64,000 nt of DNA from Galeopsis tetrahit (Eukaryota > Streptophyta > Magnoliopsida > Lamiales > Lamiaceae): positions 2,294,001-2,358,000 of the forward strand of contig OY776119.1 of the NCBI GenBank assembly GCA_963675135.1. Reading direction: 5' to 3'. How positions within the stretch are numbered: position 1 is the stretch's first letter; each line of letters starts with the position of its first letter. The notes below the pieces were generated by a model. That model was not told the DNA's origin and made no database searches. It worked only from the letters and a program-made list of their open reading frames with translations. Of the stretch, positions 41,880-53,305 are shown in pieces. Made by a program: the position numbers and the translations under genes.

Positions 41880-42262
41880 TAACAAGTCAAGTTTGACTTG
41901 ACTCGACCCTTCCACCCCTAATTATCTATGTTGATGATCAAGAAAATGGACCGTTAATGACTGATGAAAATTGGCTTTTAATGACAGATCATGTCATTAA
42001 TTTTCGTTTACATTTGATTTTGACTATATATTTCAACTTTTCTGTTCCTTGATCGGTTGTGCCTGCACCAGCCAATCAATTAAGGGACGCAAAAGTGAGG
42101 ACTAAAATCAAATTAATTAAAAAATTATGGTGGCTAATATTAAAATACCCTATAATTAGGGGAAAAATTAATAAAGCCTAATTAATATATATTTTGAGAT
42201 GTGCGGTACGTTGAAAACAAATATAAAAATCTCTTCTATATCTACGACAAATCTTCAACTTA
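41880..42262 (-). repeat. Inverted third copy of the peptide-gene upstream region (left part)
   Basis: Reverse complement of about 24329-24650, interrupted at TTA (42260-42262) by the CACTA element. It resumes at 62688. Confidence 0.85.
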
Positions 42263-42525
42263 CACTATAAAAAACGCGCGTTATAGGGACGGACACATGC
42301 CGACGGATAATATTCCGTCGGCTTTTCCGACGGAAATGCCGACGGAATGCCGACGGATTACTGTTGTTTGAAAAAGTCAACGTACTTGCCGACGGAAATC
42401 CGTTCCGTCGGCCTATACCGACGGATTATCCGTCGGCATCGGTTCCACCGCCTCGTTTTCCAAAAAGGTAACAGTTACCATTAAAGGTGGGAAATGCCGA
42501 CGGAATATCCGTCGGTATTTTTTTA
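42263..42525. repeat. CACTA left terminus and sub-terminal array
   Basis: After the CACTA end come about ten copies of CCGACGGA or its complement TCCGTCGG in both orientations, often forming hairpins. Such arrays bind the TNPA-type protein in En/Spm. Confidence 0.85.
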
Positions 42526-45045
42526 TTTTTTTTATATATATAAGGGTCTCACAGAATGCGTTTTAGAAAAAAAAAAAGGCGTGCGTGAGTGAGTCGATTC
42601 GGGGGGAAGACGAAGACGAGGACGAGGCTATTGAAGTAAATTTCTCCGATTACATAGATACGGTACGTTTTCTTAATTAGTTATATTACTTAGTTTTAAT
42701 ACTTATATATGTTTATGCATGGATATATGTAAATATGAATAATTTAATGTTGATTTGCATGTTATTGATTTGGTTAGTTGTTAAAATATTATGATCATGT
42801 TAATTAGTACGTATGTTATTTAATTTGTTGATTAAGCTAGAATAATTTTGATAGAGTAGTTTTTTAAGGTTAATTAATTAATTGTTATATGCATGTATAG
42901 TTAATTACTAGTTTAATTTAATGGTGTAATTTTGATATAGAATATTTTTAATGTAGGTAGTGCATGTTTCAATCAATTGTTTAAATTAGTTTAGATATAG
43001 TGGTTCGACCGTTGGATCACGTTGTAATTAGGAATACGCTATATTAGTAAAAATTTTAAATTAGGAATATGTTCATTAAATTTATAATTATTGACCCAAT
43101 TAGAAAATTATTATTTTAATTAGTTTTAGGTTTGTTAATTTAGGAATATGTTCAATTTTTTATTATTGATTAAGTTAGGTAGAAAAATAATAATTAAATT
43201 AGGTTATTGTTGATTAAATTAGGAATATGTTGATTAATTAAATTAGGAATATGCTATATTAGTAAAAAAATTAAATTAGAAATATGTTCATTTAATTGAT
43301 AATTAGAAAACTCCAATTAGAAAACTATTATTTTAATTATGTTTAGATTTGTTAATTTAGGAATATGTTAATTTAGAAATATTTTTAATGTAGGTGATGC
43401 ATGTTTCAATCAATTGTTTAAATTATTAGTTAATTAGATGGTTCGACGGTGGTATCACGTTGTAATTAGGTTATATATATATATTGTTTTGATTTAAATT
43501 AGGAATATGTTGATTAAATTAGGAATTGATTAAATTAGAAATATGTTATATTAGTAAAAATTTTAAATTAGCAATATGTTCATTAAATTGATAATTAGTA
43601 AAATTATGTATTTTTTATTGATTGAAACAGATGAGTGAACATGTACCGAATCAGGGTTTTGGTTCACGTAGGCCATCTGGGTCACGTGCAAGGAGGGCTC
43701 GGGGTCAATCAGCACCTGTGATGGCTCCTCCTCCTCCTCCTGTGGCAGTGTCGCCGCCACCGACTACGATGTCGTCTAGTTCATCGACAGCCGTAGGATC
43801 CTCTTCTCGTCAGCATCCCGTTCGAGACAAAAGGAAACCCGTTGAAATCGTTCAAGGATCATAAGTCAATAATTCTAATGTTTAACAGTATTCAATAACG
43901 ATTAACTTTATTTATTTATTTATAATGTGTTAGTTTATAAATTTGTTAATAATTTTATAGGTTGTTTCCCGGTAATGAGGTGTCCAGGATCTGCACACAA
44001 GCCTTTAAGAAGTGCAAGATTTCTAAGGGTGCTATAACTTGGTTGGCGGTGCCGCAAACTAAAAAGGATGAATACTTCGAGGAGTTCCAGGTATATAATT
44101 ACAATAATTAAAGTTTATTAAATAACTAATTATACATATTATTTGATAAATATGTTGAATATTTGTATAGAAAAAGGTCCGTTGGGATACGGCGATCTAC
44201 TCGGACGACGCTATTTACAATAAGTGGTACGATATTTGTTCTATTCGGTACTCGAACATGATGTACGACTGGAGAATGGCCTGGCGTGATAGTGACACGA
44301 ATCGTGATCTGGGGGAGGAGGATGGTGTTGACCTATGGGAGTCGTTGGTTGAGAAGTGGATGGACCCGGCTTACCAAGAGAAGTGTGAGAAAGCCCGGGC
44401 CAACCGCAGAACCGACGTTGGAGGCGGGATGGCAGTGCATCGGGGGGGAGCTCGGTCCGTCCTCGAGCAATCACTTGCTATCGTAAGTTTTCATTAATTT
44501 TAAAAATTAAATAATTATAGTTAATTATTTTATATTAGTTATCTAAATTAATTTGTATATGTTTATTTGATACGTAATACGAGCGGGTGACTGGACGTTC
44601 ACACACCCACTTGGATCGGATGAGTCTTATTCATCCGTTTAATGCCGATACACTTACGTCCACCTACGGGCGCACTACTGACCTCCACGTAAGTTTAATT
44701 AAATTTATGTATTAATTAAATTATATATATAGATAATTAAATTAATTTTAATTTTTTAATTATGTAGTTGAGCGTCCGACAGAGGATTGAAGAGGCCGAG
44801 ATGCAAGCCGCGGCGACTACTGCTGAATCCGGAAGCAGCGGTCCCCCTCCGGTTGTTGACGTGGACCAGCTTTACCTTGACGTTGCCCCGACCTCCAAGG
44901 GAAGGGTCCTTGGCCTTGGTGGGATGAGCAACGCCGTGAGGACACCAAGTGGTCGGTCGGCCCGGAGTGCATCGCAGGCGTCCGTATCCTCCACTACCGT
45001 CCCAGATCCGAACGTCATTGAAACGTTCGAGAACTACTTCCGCCT

Positions 45046-47277
45046 GATTAGTGTGAAAATTGCTTGAAATTCATGTGTTTAATTCACATGTTTTTATAGA
45101 GTTTCGTTGTATTTTTATACTAAATTGATTAATTGCACTTGATTTGGAGAAATGGTGTGGTTTGCTATTTTTATAGGAAAAAGAACACTTTTGGAGCAAA
45201 ACACGTCTCGATTATTTTTGTGATGTCAATTGAAGGAGTGAAACGAGAATGAGGTCGGACAAAATCGTAAGGTGGAAATTATTTGGGATGACCCATTTGA
45301 TTAATTGATGCTTGCTGCCCATTAAATGGTTAGAGCCCATGAATTAAAACAAGCAATTGGCCGAAATTTGCTGGGTCATTTGCTGCCTATAGCAGCCACC
45401 AAAGATGAAGCAATCAAGGCCCAAGCCCAATGCGTGAGCGCGAAAGAATAGCAATTCAGCTGGGCCCATCTCATTGTTAAAAGAAGAAATCCAAGTTGGA
45501 CCCATAAATTAAAGAAAGGAGTAATGGACCGTTTTTTATTAATGATTAATTGACGGCCCATTCTCTGGGGGAATGAGTAATCAAGGAAAAAGGAATAGGC
45601 CTGTTTCATTTTTGGCCCAAGTGAATTAAAAAAAAAAAAACAAAAGAAGGTTTTAGCTGGACGAAACAGGGAGCTGGGAAGAAAAACATTCGCATACGAA
45701 TTGGGCGAGAACAGAGAGCTCTCCATTGGGGGAGAAACCCTCCTCTCCTCCAACCACTCCACTCATTAGATAATTAGCTTGTTCTTTTCATTTCTTAGAT
45801 AGATTTTAATTTAGTGTCTCAATTTAATGTTAACTTTGGAGGATTTGAAGACAAGAGGTGATATTTTTCTATTATTGCAATTTTAATTTGGTAATTTCAT
45901 TTTCATTCATGTTTTGTAGTTTAATTTCTATTAGTTTTATTTTAGTTGTTAATTTAGACATGGGCTAATCTCCAATTGCCTTGGGTGTTGATGTTTTGAT
46001 GATAATTAGTGTAATTGTGGATTAATTGCATGATTAGCTTAGAATTTGGGTGTTGATGTTTCTAGAGTTGTACTTTGATTGATTCATTTGGTTGATCAAC
46101 CCTATTAGCGAGCATTTTCGATTATGTTTATTGCAACGAGAGTTGGGTAGCATGATTGGGAGTGTGAGTGTGAGCTTTGGTCAATTGAATAGAAGTTAAT
46201 TAGTAATTAGCTCACCCGAGAGGGGTGTTAATGGCTAGACCGACAACCTTAGACACTAAACGAGTAGAGGTCGTCTAGGAGTTTGGTGAGAGGGCGTTTC
46301 ATAAGCATTAGTAACCGTGTTGAAAGTGCTTATGAAACACTATCTTAGGAGCTTATGGTATTTGGTTAGATCCTATAATTGCTAATCAATGCACGATGTT
46401 GACCTATGCCTTCCGAGAGGGTTTACACACACATGTGATAGCCTTTAGCTTAACCCGAATTCTTAGTAAAATCATGTAATTAGTTCACTAGTTCACTTAA
46501 TTGCTCACAAAACGGATACATCCGAGGTAATACTTTCTCACCTTGCACTTTCATTATTGAGAGTTAGTTTAGTTGTTTGCATTAGTTGTTTATTTCCTTA
46601 ATTGATATTTGATTTATCCTCCCGTTTAGCTTCTATAACATCATTTTAACTTATAGTTTTGGGGCTCCGCGCTCTCTCTAGGTCCTTGGACGATAACTAC
46701 TAGGTCGTATACTTACTCAACTATAACGAACCCATACGCTTGTGGGGATTGTTATTGTTGTATAAAAAGTGTGCAAAAATACGAACCAAGTCAATGGCGC
46801 CGCTGCCGGGGATCTAGTTGAGAGTCTTACGTGGGACTTGAAACTTGTTGAGTGGTGTTACTAGTAGCATTTTATTTTTGTTATTTTGTTTTCTTTGAAT
46901 TTGATACTTTGATTTTTGCAGGTGTGCACTTCATTGACTAGATGGATGGATATAATCAATACCCGTCGAATCATTGCTATAATCAACGTGGCATGATTTA
47001 TCCTCCACAACATGGAGATGTGAGCTACGATGATTGGAGGAACTTTGATCACCACTATCATATTCAACAAGTTCCCTCCTCTTATCAAGATTGGAGGAAC
47101 GAAGGAGCATCACCTCCTCCTCAAGGATATTATCCTCTACCTCCACATCAATACCCTCCTCCTCAACCATATCCACTGTATCCATATCCTCCCCCACCAC
47201 CTGAAGAGGAGTATTACCCACCTCCTCCTCCACCTATGGAAGAACCTTGCTTTGAATTCCATGGAGCTCTAGAAGGA
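45046..47277 (+). mobile_element. 2.2-kb insertion in TNPA with LTR-leader-gag features
   Basis: The 10-bp repeat ACTTCCGCCT flanks it (45036-45045 and 47278-47287). Its interior has an LTR-like part (about 45052-46790), then TGGCGCCGCTGCCGGGGAT at 46796, the leader motif common next to plant gypsy LTRs. A Pro/Tyr-rich gag-like start follows at 46942 (MDGYNQYPSNHCYNQ, then PPP-rich repeats). No 3' LTR or pol. The 10-bp repeat is not the 5 bp expected of LTR integration, so capture by another mechanism, or a deletion, is possible. Confidence 0.6.
46942..47277 (+). pseudogene. Truncated gag-like ORF start
   Basis: About 110 codons: MDGYNQYPSNH, a W-R-N repeat (DDWRNF, QDWRNE), then a Pro/Tyr-rich tract and EEPCFEFHGALEG. 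It runs out of the insertion into TNPA sequence in another frame. Resembles the N-terminal part of plant gypsy (Athila-like) gag leaders; I am not sure. Confidence 0.45.
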
Positions 47278-47726
47278 ACTTCCGCCTCTGGAGTACCAAC
47301 GCGGATCGGACGTTGGGGATGTCTGCTGAGCAGATCGAGGCCATCTATCAACAAACGATGGGGCAAGCCCCGCCAGCTCCAGCTCCAGATCAAGCTCAGG
47401 CCGACGATGACGACGTCAACTTGAGTACTGACGATGTGGTTAATCAGTTTTTTAACTATCGTGATTGAACAATTTAATTTTGTGTTGAACTAATTTATTT
47501 TTCTGTTGAACTTATTTACTTTTCTGTTGAACTTATTTATTTAGGTTGATCTATATATTTATCTTTATGTTGAACTATATATTGCAGTTTATTTGTGTAG
47601 TTTATTGGAGAAATAATGCATTTGGTGTATAGATGAAAATAAGGTGCATTCATTTGTTTCATTGAGTACAAATAACAGTGCATTCTAGTACAAAATAACC
47701 TCATATAGAGTGCATTATACATATAT

Positions 47727-48116
47727 TTAACCAAACCACTTGAAGGTGGTACATGCAACCATGACAACTAGCACAATCAAAATGATTTTGTTCACTTTGA
47801 TTAAATCCTTGATTTCTTCAGCCAAATTCTTGATCTCTATAACCAATTTCTTCATCTCTTGAGTCATTTTCTTCATGTCTTCAGTTTCTTGGTCACTTTG
47901 ATTAGATCCTTGATTCTTGTCAACACCACAGTTTTCTAGAGTATCAGCCCATACAAAGAAACCACATCCACCACCACAACCATCACTTAGGGAGTCAGGA
48001 CAATTATGAAATATTCTCCCTTTACTTCTAGGTTGTTTAGAAGCATATGTACGACATGCCTTTCCACAATAACAAACAAGGTCTTGCTGAAATCGAATAG
48101 AAGATGAAGAAGACAT
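47727..48116 (-). CDS. GRF-type zinc finger protein with C-terminal membrane anchor (CACTA cargo)
   Basis: 129 aa from the ATG at 48114-48116. Residues 12-58 form a GRF zinc finger (VCYCGKACR at 14-22, IFHNCP, CGFFVWAD at 51-58; Zn ligands C15/C17, C39, C51). Residues 70-105 are a Lys/Glu/Ile-rich coiled coil (KKMTQEMKKLVIEIKNLAEEI). Residues 107-124 are a hydrophobic tail-anchor helix (IILIVLVVMVACTTF). GRF fingers bind single-stranded nucleic acid in other proteins. Small GRF plus coiled-coil plus TM proteins are common in plant genomes and often associated with transposons. It lies on the minus strand between the two transposase genes, with a CCGACGGA cluster just upstream (48222-48430). 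The frame is intact and the function unknown. Confidence 0.8.
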   Translation of the reverse strand: MSSSSSIRFQQDLVCYCGKACRTYASKQPRSKGRIFHNCPDSLSDGCGGGCGFFVWADTLENCGVDKNQGSNQSDQETEDMKKMTQEMKKLVIEIKNLAEEIKDLIKVNKIILIVLVVMVACTTFKWFG

Positions 48117-48221
48117 GATATTTCTTTGCAAAATAGAAAAAATCGAATATGGTGTGAGCTCTGTGTTGCTTTGTGTGTGCTATATATACAAAAAATTGAA
48201 TTAATTAAAAAAAAAATCGCC

Positions 48222-48435
48222 AAATGCCGACGGAATATATTTTCCGTCGGAATTCACAATTTGATAAATACCGACGGATTATCCGTCGGTATTTATTTAT
48301 GTCGACGGAATAATGGGCGGGTGAAATGCCGACGGAATTAACTTTCCGTCGGAATTCACCATTTATCTTTGCCGACGGAAATTTGGGCGGGTGAAATGCC
48401 GACGGAAAGATAAGTCCGTCGGCATTTCCGTCGGG
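48222..48435. repeat. Internal CCGACGGA cluster
   Basis: About nine CCGACGGA/TCCGTCGG motifs, several as hairpins, same motif as the element's ends. It lies immediately upstream of the GRF gene and about 500 bp upstream of TNP2. The leading sequence 'aattgaattaattaaaaa' also precedes the 53128 cluster. Confidence 0.85.
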
Positions 48436-48643
48436 AAATCTACCCCAAAACTTTCTACTGTCTAATTTTTCTCCCACTTCACTTTCGTATTGCAAATTTA
48501 CACCAAAACTTTATACTGCGAAATTTTTTATGCTCATGCTCGTGTATTCAGAAACATCAAATTACGATTACGGTACATTTTCTACCATTTTTAATTTACT
48601 CTATACATAAAATTCAATATAATGTAATTACATGTTTTATATA

Positions 48644-48877
48644 CTCCCTCTGTCCTGTAAAATTTTGCTCACTTCTTTTTATATGTGTTTTTAAAAAAAT
48701 CATATTTTAATTATAAAAAATATATACGGGATAACGAGTAAAGAATATTGTCGGTACATACTCGGTCTTGTTAATAAAGTTGAAAAAATAATCAAAAGTT
48801 AATTATTTAATTAAAATAAACATATATTTTGTGAACCCAAAAATTGGTCTGAGCAAACTTTTACAGGACGGAGGGAG
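48644..48877. mobile_element. Stowaway-like MITE
   Basis: CTCCCTCTGTCCTG...AGGACGGAGGGAG with TA on both sides, 234 bp. It lies in the TNP2 5' region. Confidence 0.92.
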
Positions 48878-48951
48878 TATATCATAAGTTTTGTTTGAAT
48901 TTATTATAAGTTTAGTTTAGTAATGTGTTGCTCCACTTAAATGTTTAGCAG

Positions 48952-51458
48952 ATGGATTTGCCTGACCGTCGTTGGATGTACTGTACTCCTAGAATGATTA
49001 GAGGAAATGTGAATGTGGAATTTTATAATGAACTCGTGTTATTCGTTGAATTTGCAAAAAGCCATCCACATTACATGAGTGGAAATTGCATTAGGTGTCC
49101 GTGTAATGCTAAGAAATGTCAGAATAAGCAATATAAAGAGATTGCTGAGGTCTTAGTACATATTGTGAAGAATGGTTTCGTTGATAATTATTATAATTGG
49201 ACTAGTCATGGCGAAACACGTTGGCCTTATAGATTTGATGAAGTCTATTACACTGTTGGAATCTATCAACAAGAAGCAAATTTCGATCATGTTGGCACTA
49301 GTAACGAGGTAGAACAACGGTTTGGGGACGAAGAACAACAGTTTGGGGACGAAGAACAACAGTTTGGGGACGAAGAACCGAATATGTATCAAACAATGAT
49401 CAGGGAAGCTGGTTTTTCAAACATGGAAGAGGAGCCGACGAATGAGGCATTTCGGTTTTATGAGATGCTCAAATTAGTCGAAGAAGATTTATATCCGGGT
49501 TGTGAATCTCACTCACAATTGTCATTTAATGCACGACTCATGAACATTAAGACCGAGAACAAGCTTTCTAACAGGGCATATGAGCAAGTGACACAGTTAT
49601 GCAGTGAAATTTGTCCTCAAAATAATAAGGTGCCTACGACGTTTCATCAAAGCAAACAAATGTTGAAGAATGTTGGTTTGTCGGTTGAGAAGATTGATTG
49701 TTGTGTGAAGGGTTGCATGTTATATTGGGGTGACGAAGATAGCAGTCTGAATATGTGTGGCCATCCCCGGTACAAAGAGGCACGTTGAAAGGGACCTGGT
49801 GGTCAATCGAAGAAGACAAAGAAGAAAGTGCCATATAAGAAGATGTACTACCTTCCTATCATTCCTCATTTGATGAGATTATATCAATCAAGTGCCACTG
49901 CACAACACATGACGTGGCATGCTACAGATTCCTCTTCGGCTGAGTCGAGGGAGATGCGACATCCGGCAGACTCAGAGGCCTGGAAACATCTTGACAACGT
50001 GTTTCCAGATTTTGCTTGTGAACCGAGGAATGTGAGATTAGGTTTGTGTACTGATGGTTTTGCACCGTTTGGGATGCATGGAAAGCAGTATTCATTGTGG
50101 CCGGTGATACTGACTCCGTATAATCTTCCTCCGTGGATGTGCATGAAACCTCAAACAATGTTTCTGACTGTATTGGTGCCTGGACCAACGAATCCAAAGG
50201 ACAAACTGGATGTTTATCTCCAACCTCTTATAAAAGACTTGATCTTCTTATGGGAGAATGGAGTCCAAACGTACGTTATTTTTAGAAAGCAGAACTTCAC
50301 GATACGTGCTGCTCTTTTATGGACCATTAGCGACTTTCCTGCATATGGTATGTTGTCCGGGTGGAGTACGGCCGGAAAGAAAGCATGTCCGTATTGTATG
50401 GAGAATTCTGAAGCTTTCAGTCTCCCGGTGAGTAGAAAAGTTTCATGGTTCGATAATCACCGTAGGTTCTTACCTCAAGGTCACCCGTTTCGAAGAAATA
50501 AGAAGAACTTCGTAAAGAACAGAGCAGTCACAAACAATCGACCTCCACTTCGAGATGGTATTTTATACATTTATTTAATGATCGAGTACTAAACGTATAT
50601 TTATCTATTGCTTTTAGTGTCACTTATAATTTACTCTCCGTATAGGACGTAGGTTGTTATATGAGGTTCAGTGGACGGGGTTGAAAAAAAGTACTGAGGA
50701 AAATGCAGCGGAACACAACAGAGGAATTGAGGGTGGTTGGAACAAAATGAGTATTTTTGGGACTTGCCATACTAGAGTTCACTATTGATACGACACAATT
50801 TGGATGTGATGCACATTGAAAAGAATGTGTTTGACAATGTGATCCACACAATCATGAACACGGAAGGCAAGACGAAAGACACTCCAAAGTCTCGGGAGGA
50901 TTTGGACACTCTTTGTCGCCGTCCAGAGTTGAAAAAGGATGAGCGTACAGGTAAATTTCCAAAGGCTAGCTACACACTGGATAAGCCACAAAAACAAAGA
51001 TTGTGTAGGTGGATAAAGGAGTTGAACTTTCCGGACGGCTACGTGTCGAACTTGAGTCGATGCGTAGACACAACAACGGGTAAGGTTACAAGGATGAAGA
51101 GTCATGATTGTCATGTATTTATGCAACGCTTGATACCGATTGCGTTCCGAGAACTTCTTCCTCACAATGTGTGGAGGGCTATCACTGAATTAAGCCTCTT
51201 TTTTAGAGATTTAACGGCTACAACGATCAAGATCGATGATATGATTCATTTAGATGAAGACATTCTAGTGATTTTGTGTAAGTTGGAACAAATTTTTCCA
51301 CCTAGCTTCTTTAACTCGATGGAACACTTACCCGTTCACTTAGCGTATGAAGCGAGAATTTGTGGTCTGGTGCAATACAGGTGGATGTACCCATTTGAAA
51401 GGTAAAATCTTACTTATTTTATTTCATTACAATTACACATGCATGCATTCTTATAAGT

Positions 51459-51497
<39 letters not shown>

Positions 51498-52880
51498 GTG
51501 TGTGTGTGTGTATATCAGGTATCTCCACAACTTGAAACGCAATGCTAAACAAAAGGCAAACGTTGAAGCATCGATTGTGAATGCATATTTGAATGAAGAG
51601 GTTGGCATGTTTTGTTCTTATTACTTTGAAGATCACGTCAACACAAAGTTAAGAAGTGCTCCACGTAACTTCGGTGGTACATTCGCTGACGATATCAGTG
51701 AAGAGGTCGATGGAATGCTCTCCATATTCAAGTCTAAGGGATGGCCAATAGGAAAACCCACTGAACGATATTGGGAGACGAACTCGGAGGCGGAAATAGC
51801 ACAAACGTATGTGTTATTGAATTGTGATGAAGTTCAACCATACATTGAGTAAGTATTTCATATATAAATCGTCTATTTAAATACCACTTCATTTATGTCA
51901 TTTAATATTAACCAAGTTTTTGAATGTTGTGAATTAGGATGTACACTCAAGAACTACGACGAGCAGAACCAAACATCTCAGATGCATATATAGATGCTCG
52001 TATTCAACGTGAATTTTCCCGATGGTTCGAACGTTATGTGAGTACCATTTAATTATGTTTTACGTAAATAAATTAATATTTATTTTAATTAATTTTAAAT
52101 TGAGCCGTATAGGGACGGGATAACGCTCTTGACAGTCGATTCTTACGAGATCTCAGCAAGGGACCACTACGTCGTGTAAAGACTTACAACGGTTATATTG
52201 TGAAGGGCTACAGATTTCATACGTCTGGGTATTCATCGACAAAGGCAACTACCAACAGTGGCGTCTGCGTTAGCAGTGCGAATTACAATGCAGATGCAAG
52301 TGATTACTTTGGGGTGTTACGGGAAGTCGTCGAAGTAGAATATCCAGGATATCCAACAAAGACTGTAGTGTTGTTCAAGTGTCATTGGTTTGATTCAGGC
52401 CATCTAGGAACAAGAATTCACCCGGAGTACAAGCTCGTTGATGTTAGTTCGAAAAGGACGTATGTTGGGGATGATCCATTTGTATTTGCCCATCAAGTAT
52501 CTCAAGTATACTACTGCACATATCCGGGAGCTCCACGTGGTTATGAATGGCACGCTGTTTGCAAAGTAAAGGCAAGGTCAATGGTAGAAGTCCCTAAAAA
52601 GGACAAAAATACTGAAGATGAATCTCCATTTCAAACAGAACAAATAGAGACTCCAACTGAAGTCTTTACGGGAGATTTCAATCTTTCTGTACCCTTGACG
52701 GCTGCAAATCCCCAATTAATAGAAATTGAAGGTGAAGACGAGGGGGATGAAGAAGAGGATGAAGAGGAGAATGAAGATGAGGATGAAGAGGAGAATGAAG
52801 AAGATGGGGATGAGGAGGAGGATGATGATGAGGAGGATGAGGAAGATGATGAAGAGGAGGAGGATGAAGATGAAAATTAA
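48952..52880 (+). pseudogene. TNP2-like CACTA transposase with stops and a frameshift
   Basis: Domains in order: transposase-associated N-terminus (PDRRWMYC..., CPCNAKKC), a 13-residue repeat of FGDEEQQ, the tnp2 catalytic region (MTWHATDSS, WKHLDNVFPDFA, LGLCTDGFAPFG, ISDFPAYGMLSGWSTAGKKACPYC), then DUF4218 (RHNLDVMHIEKNVFDNVIHT... to YRWMYPFER; continues 51519-51849). After these come a short exon 51939-52037 and DUF4216 (52113-52880, NYNADASDYFGVLREVVEVEYPG) with a highly acidic tail. Faults: TGA at 49786-49788, a one-base loss near 50756, and TAG at 50773-50775. Introns carry GT/AG. It cannot produce full transposase. Confidence 0.92.
51455..51515. repeat. (TA)n/(TG)n microsatellite in a TNP2 intron
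   Basis: Alternating TA run of about 50 bp followed by (TG)n, just before the acceptor of the second DUF4218 exon. Confidence 0.9.
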
Positions 52881-53127
52881 TTCAATTAATTAATGTAATG
52901 TATTTATTTTTATTTTATAAAAGTTAATTAATTATTTATCATTTAGGTACAAATTATAAAAATTAAATTTACTATAAATATAAGCCACAACCAATATATT
53001 TATTAATATATGTGGAAGAAATGAATTTCGTGATTTTTTAAAAAAATATTTTGGTAATTTAGTAGGTCTAGTATATAGAAAAAATTGAATTAATTAAAAA
53101 TAAAAAATAAAAAAAAACTGCCAATTT
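52881..53127. other. TNP2 3' flank, no gene
   Basis: AT-rich; nothing beyond a likely 3' UTR. Confidence 0.4.
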
Positions 53128-53280
53128 GCCGACGGAATTAACTTTCCGTCGGCATTTACCATTTGATAAATGCCGACGGATTATCCGTCGGTATTTATAT
53201 ATACCGCCGTCGAAATTCACAATTTGAAGATTACCGACGGAATATCCGTCGGTATTTATATATGCCGACAGATATTGGGC
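53128..53280. repeat. Internal CCGACGGA cluster 2
   Basis: Six or more motifs, similar in order to 48222-48330, again after an AATTGAATTAATTAAAAA-like lead. It ends close to the LTR element's target site. Confidence 0.8.
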
Positions 53281-53305
53281 CTTATATAAAGCCTCAACCT
53301 ATGGT

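Larger units (their letters stand above)
43631..47468 (+). pseudogene. TNPA-like transposase (plant En/Spm accessory protein)
   Basis: Exons read by eye: 43631-43862 (Pro/Ser-rich start MSEHVPNQGFG), 43961-44088 (LFPGNEVSRICTQAFKKC...ITWLAVP), 44171-44482 (KKVRWDTAIYSDD...WESLVEKWMDP), about 44577-44688 (YERVTGRSHTHLDRMSLIHPF), 44768-45045, then 47288-47468 ending FFNYRD. This is the En/Spm transposase_24 (TNPA-like) family, which binds sub-terminal repeats. Faults: the last exon is split by a 2.2-kb insertion (frame is kept if it is removed), the exon 1 donor is unclear (stop at 43862), and the exon 4 acceptor lacks an evident AG. Not expected to yield intact protein. Confidence 0.82.

Noticed and set aside
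46796..46815. GGCGCC-rich leader motif considered as the start of a complete LTR element
   Set aside because: No second LTR exists on the other side; the insertion ends back inside TNPA after about 480 bp.
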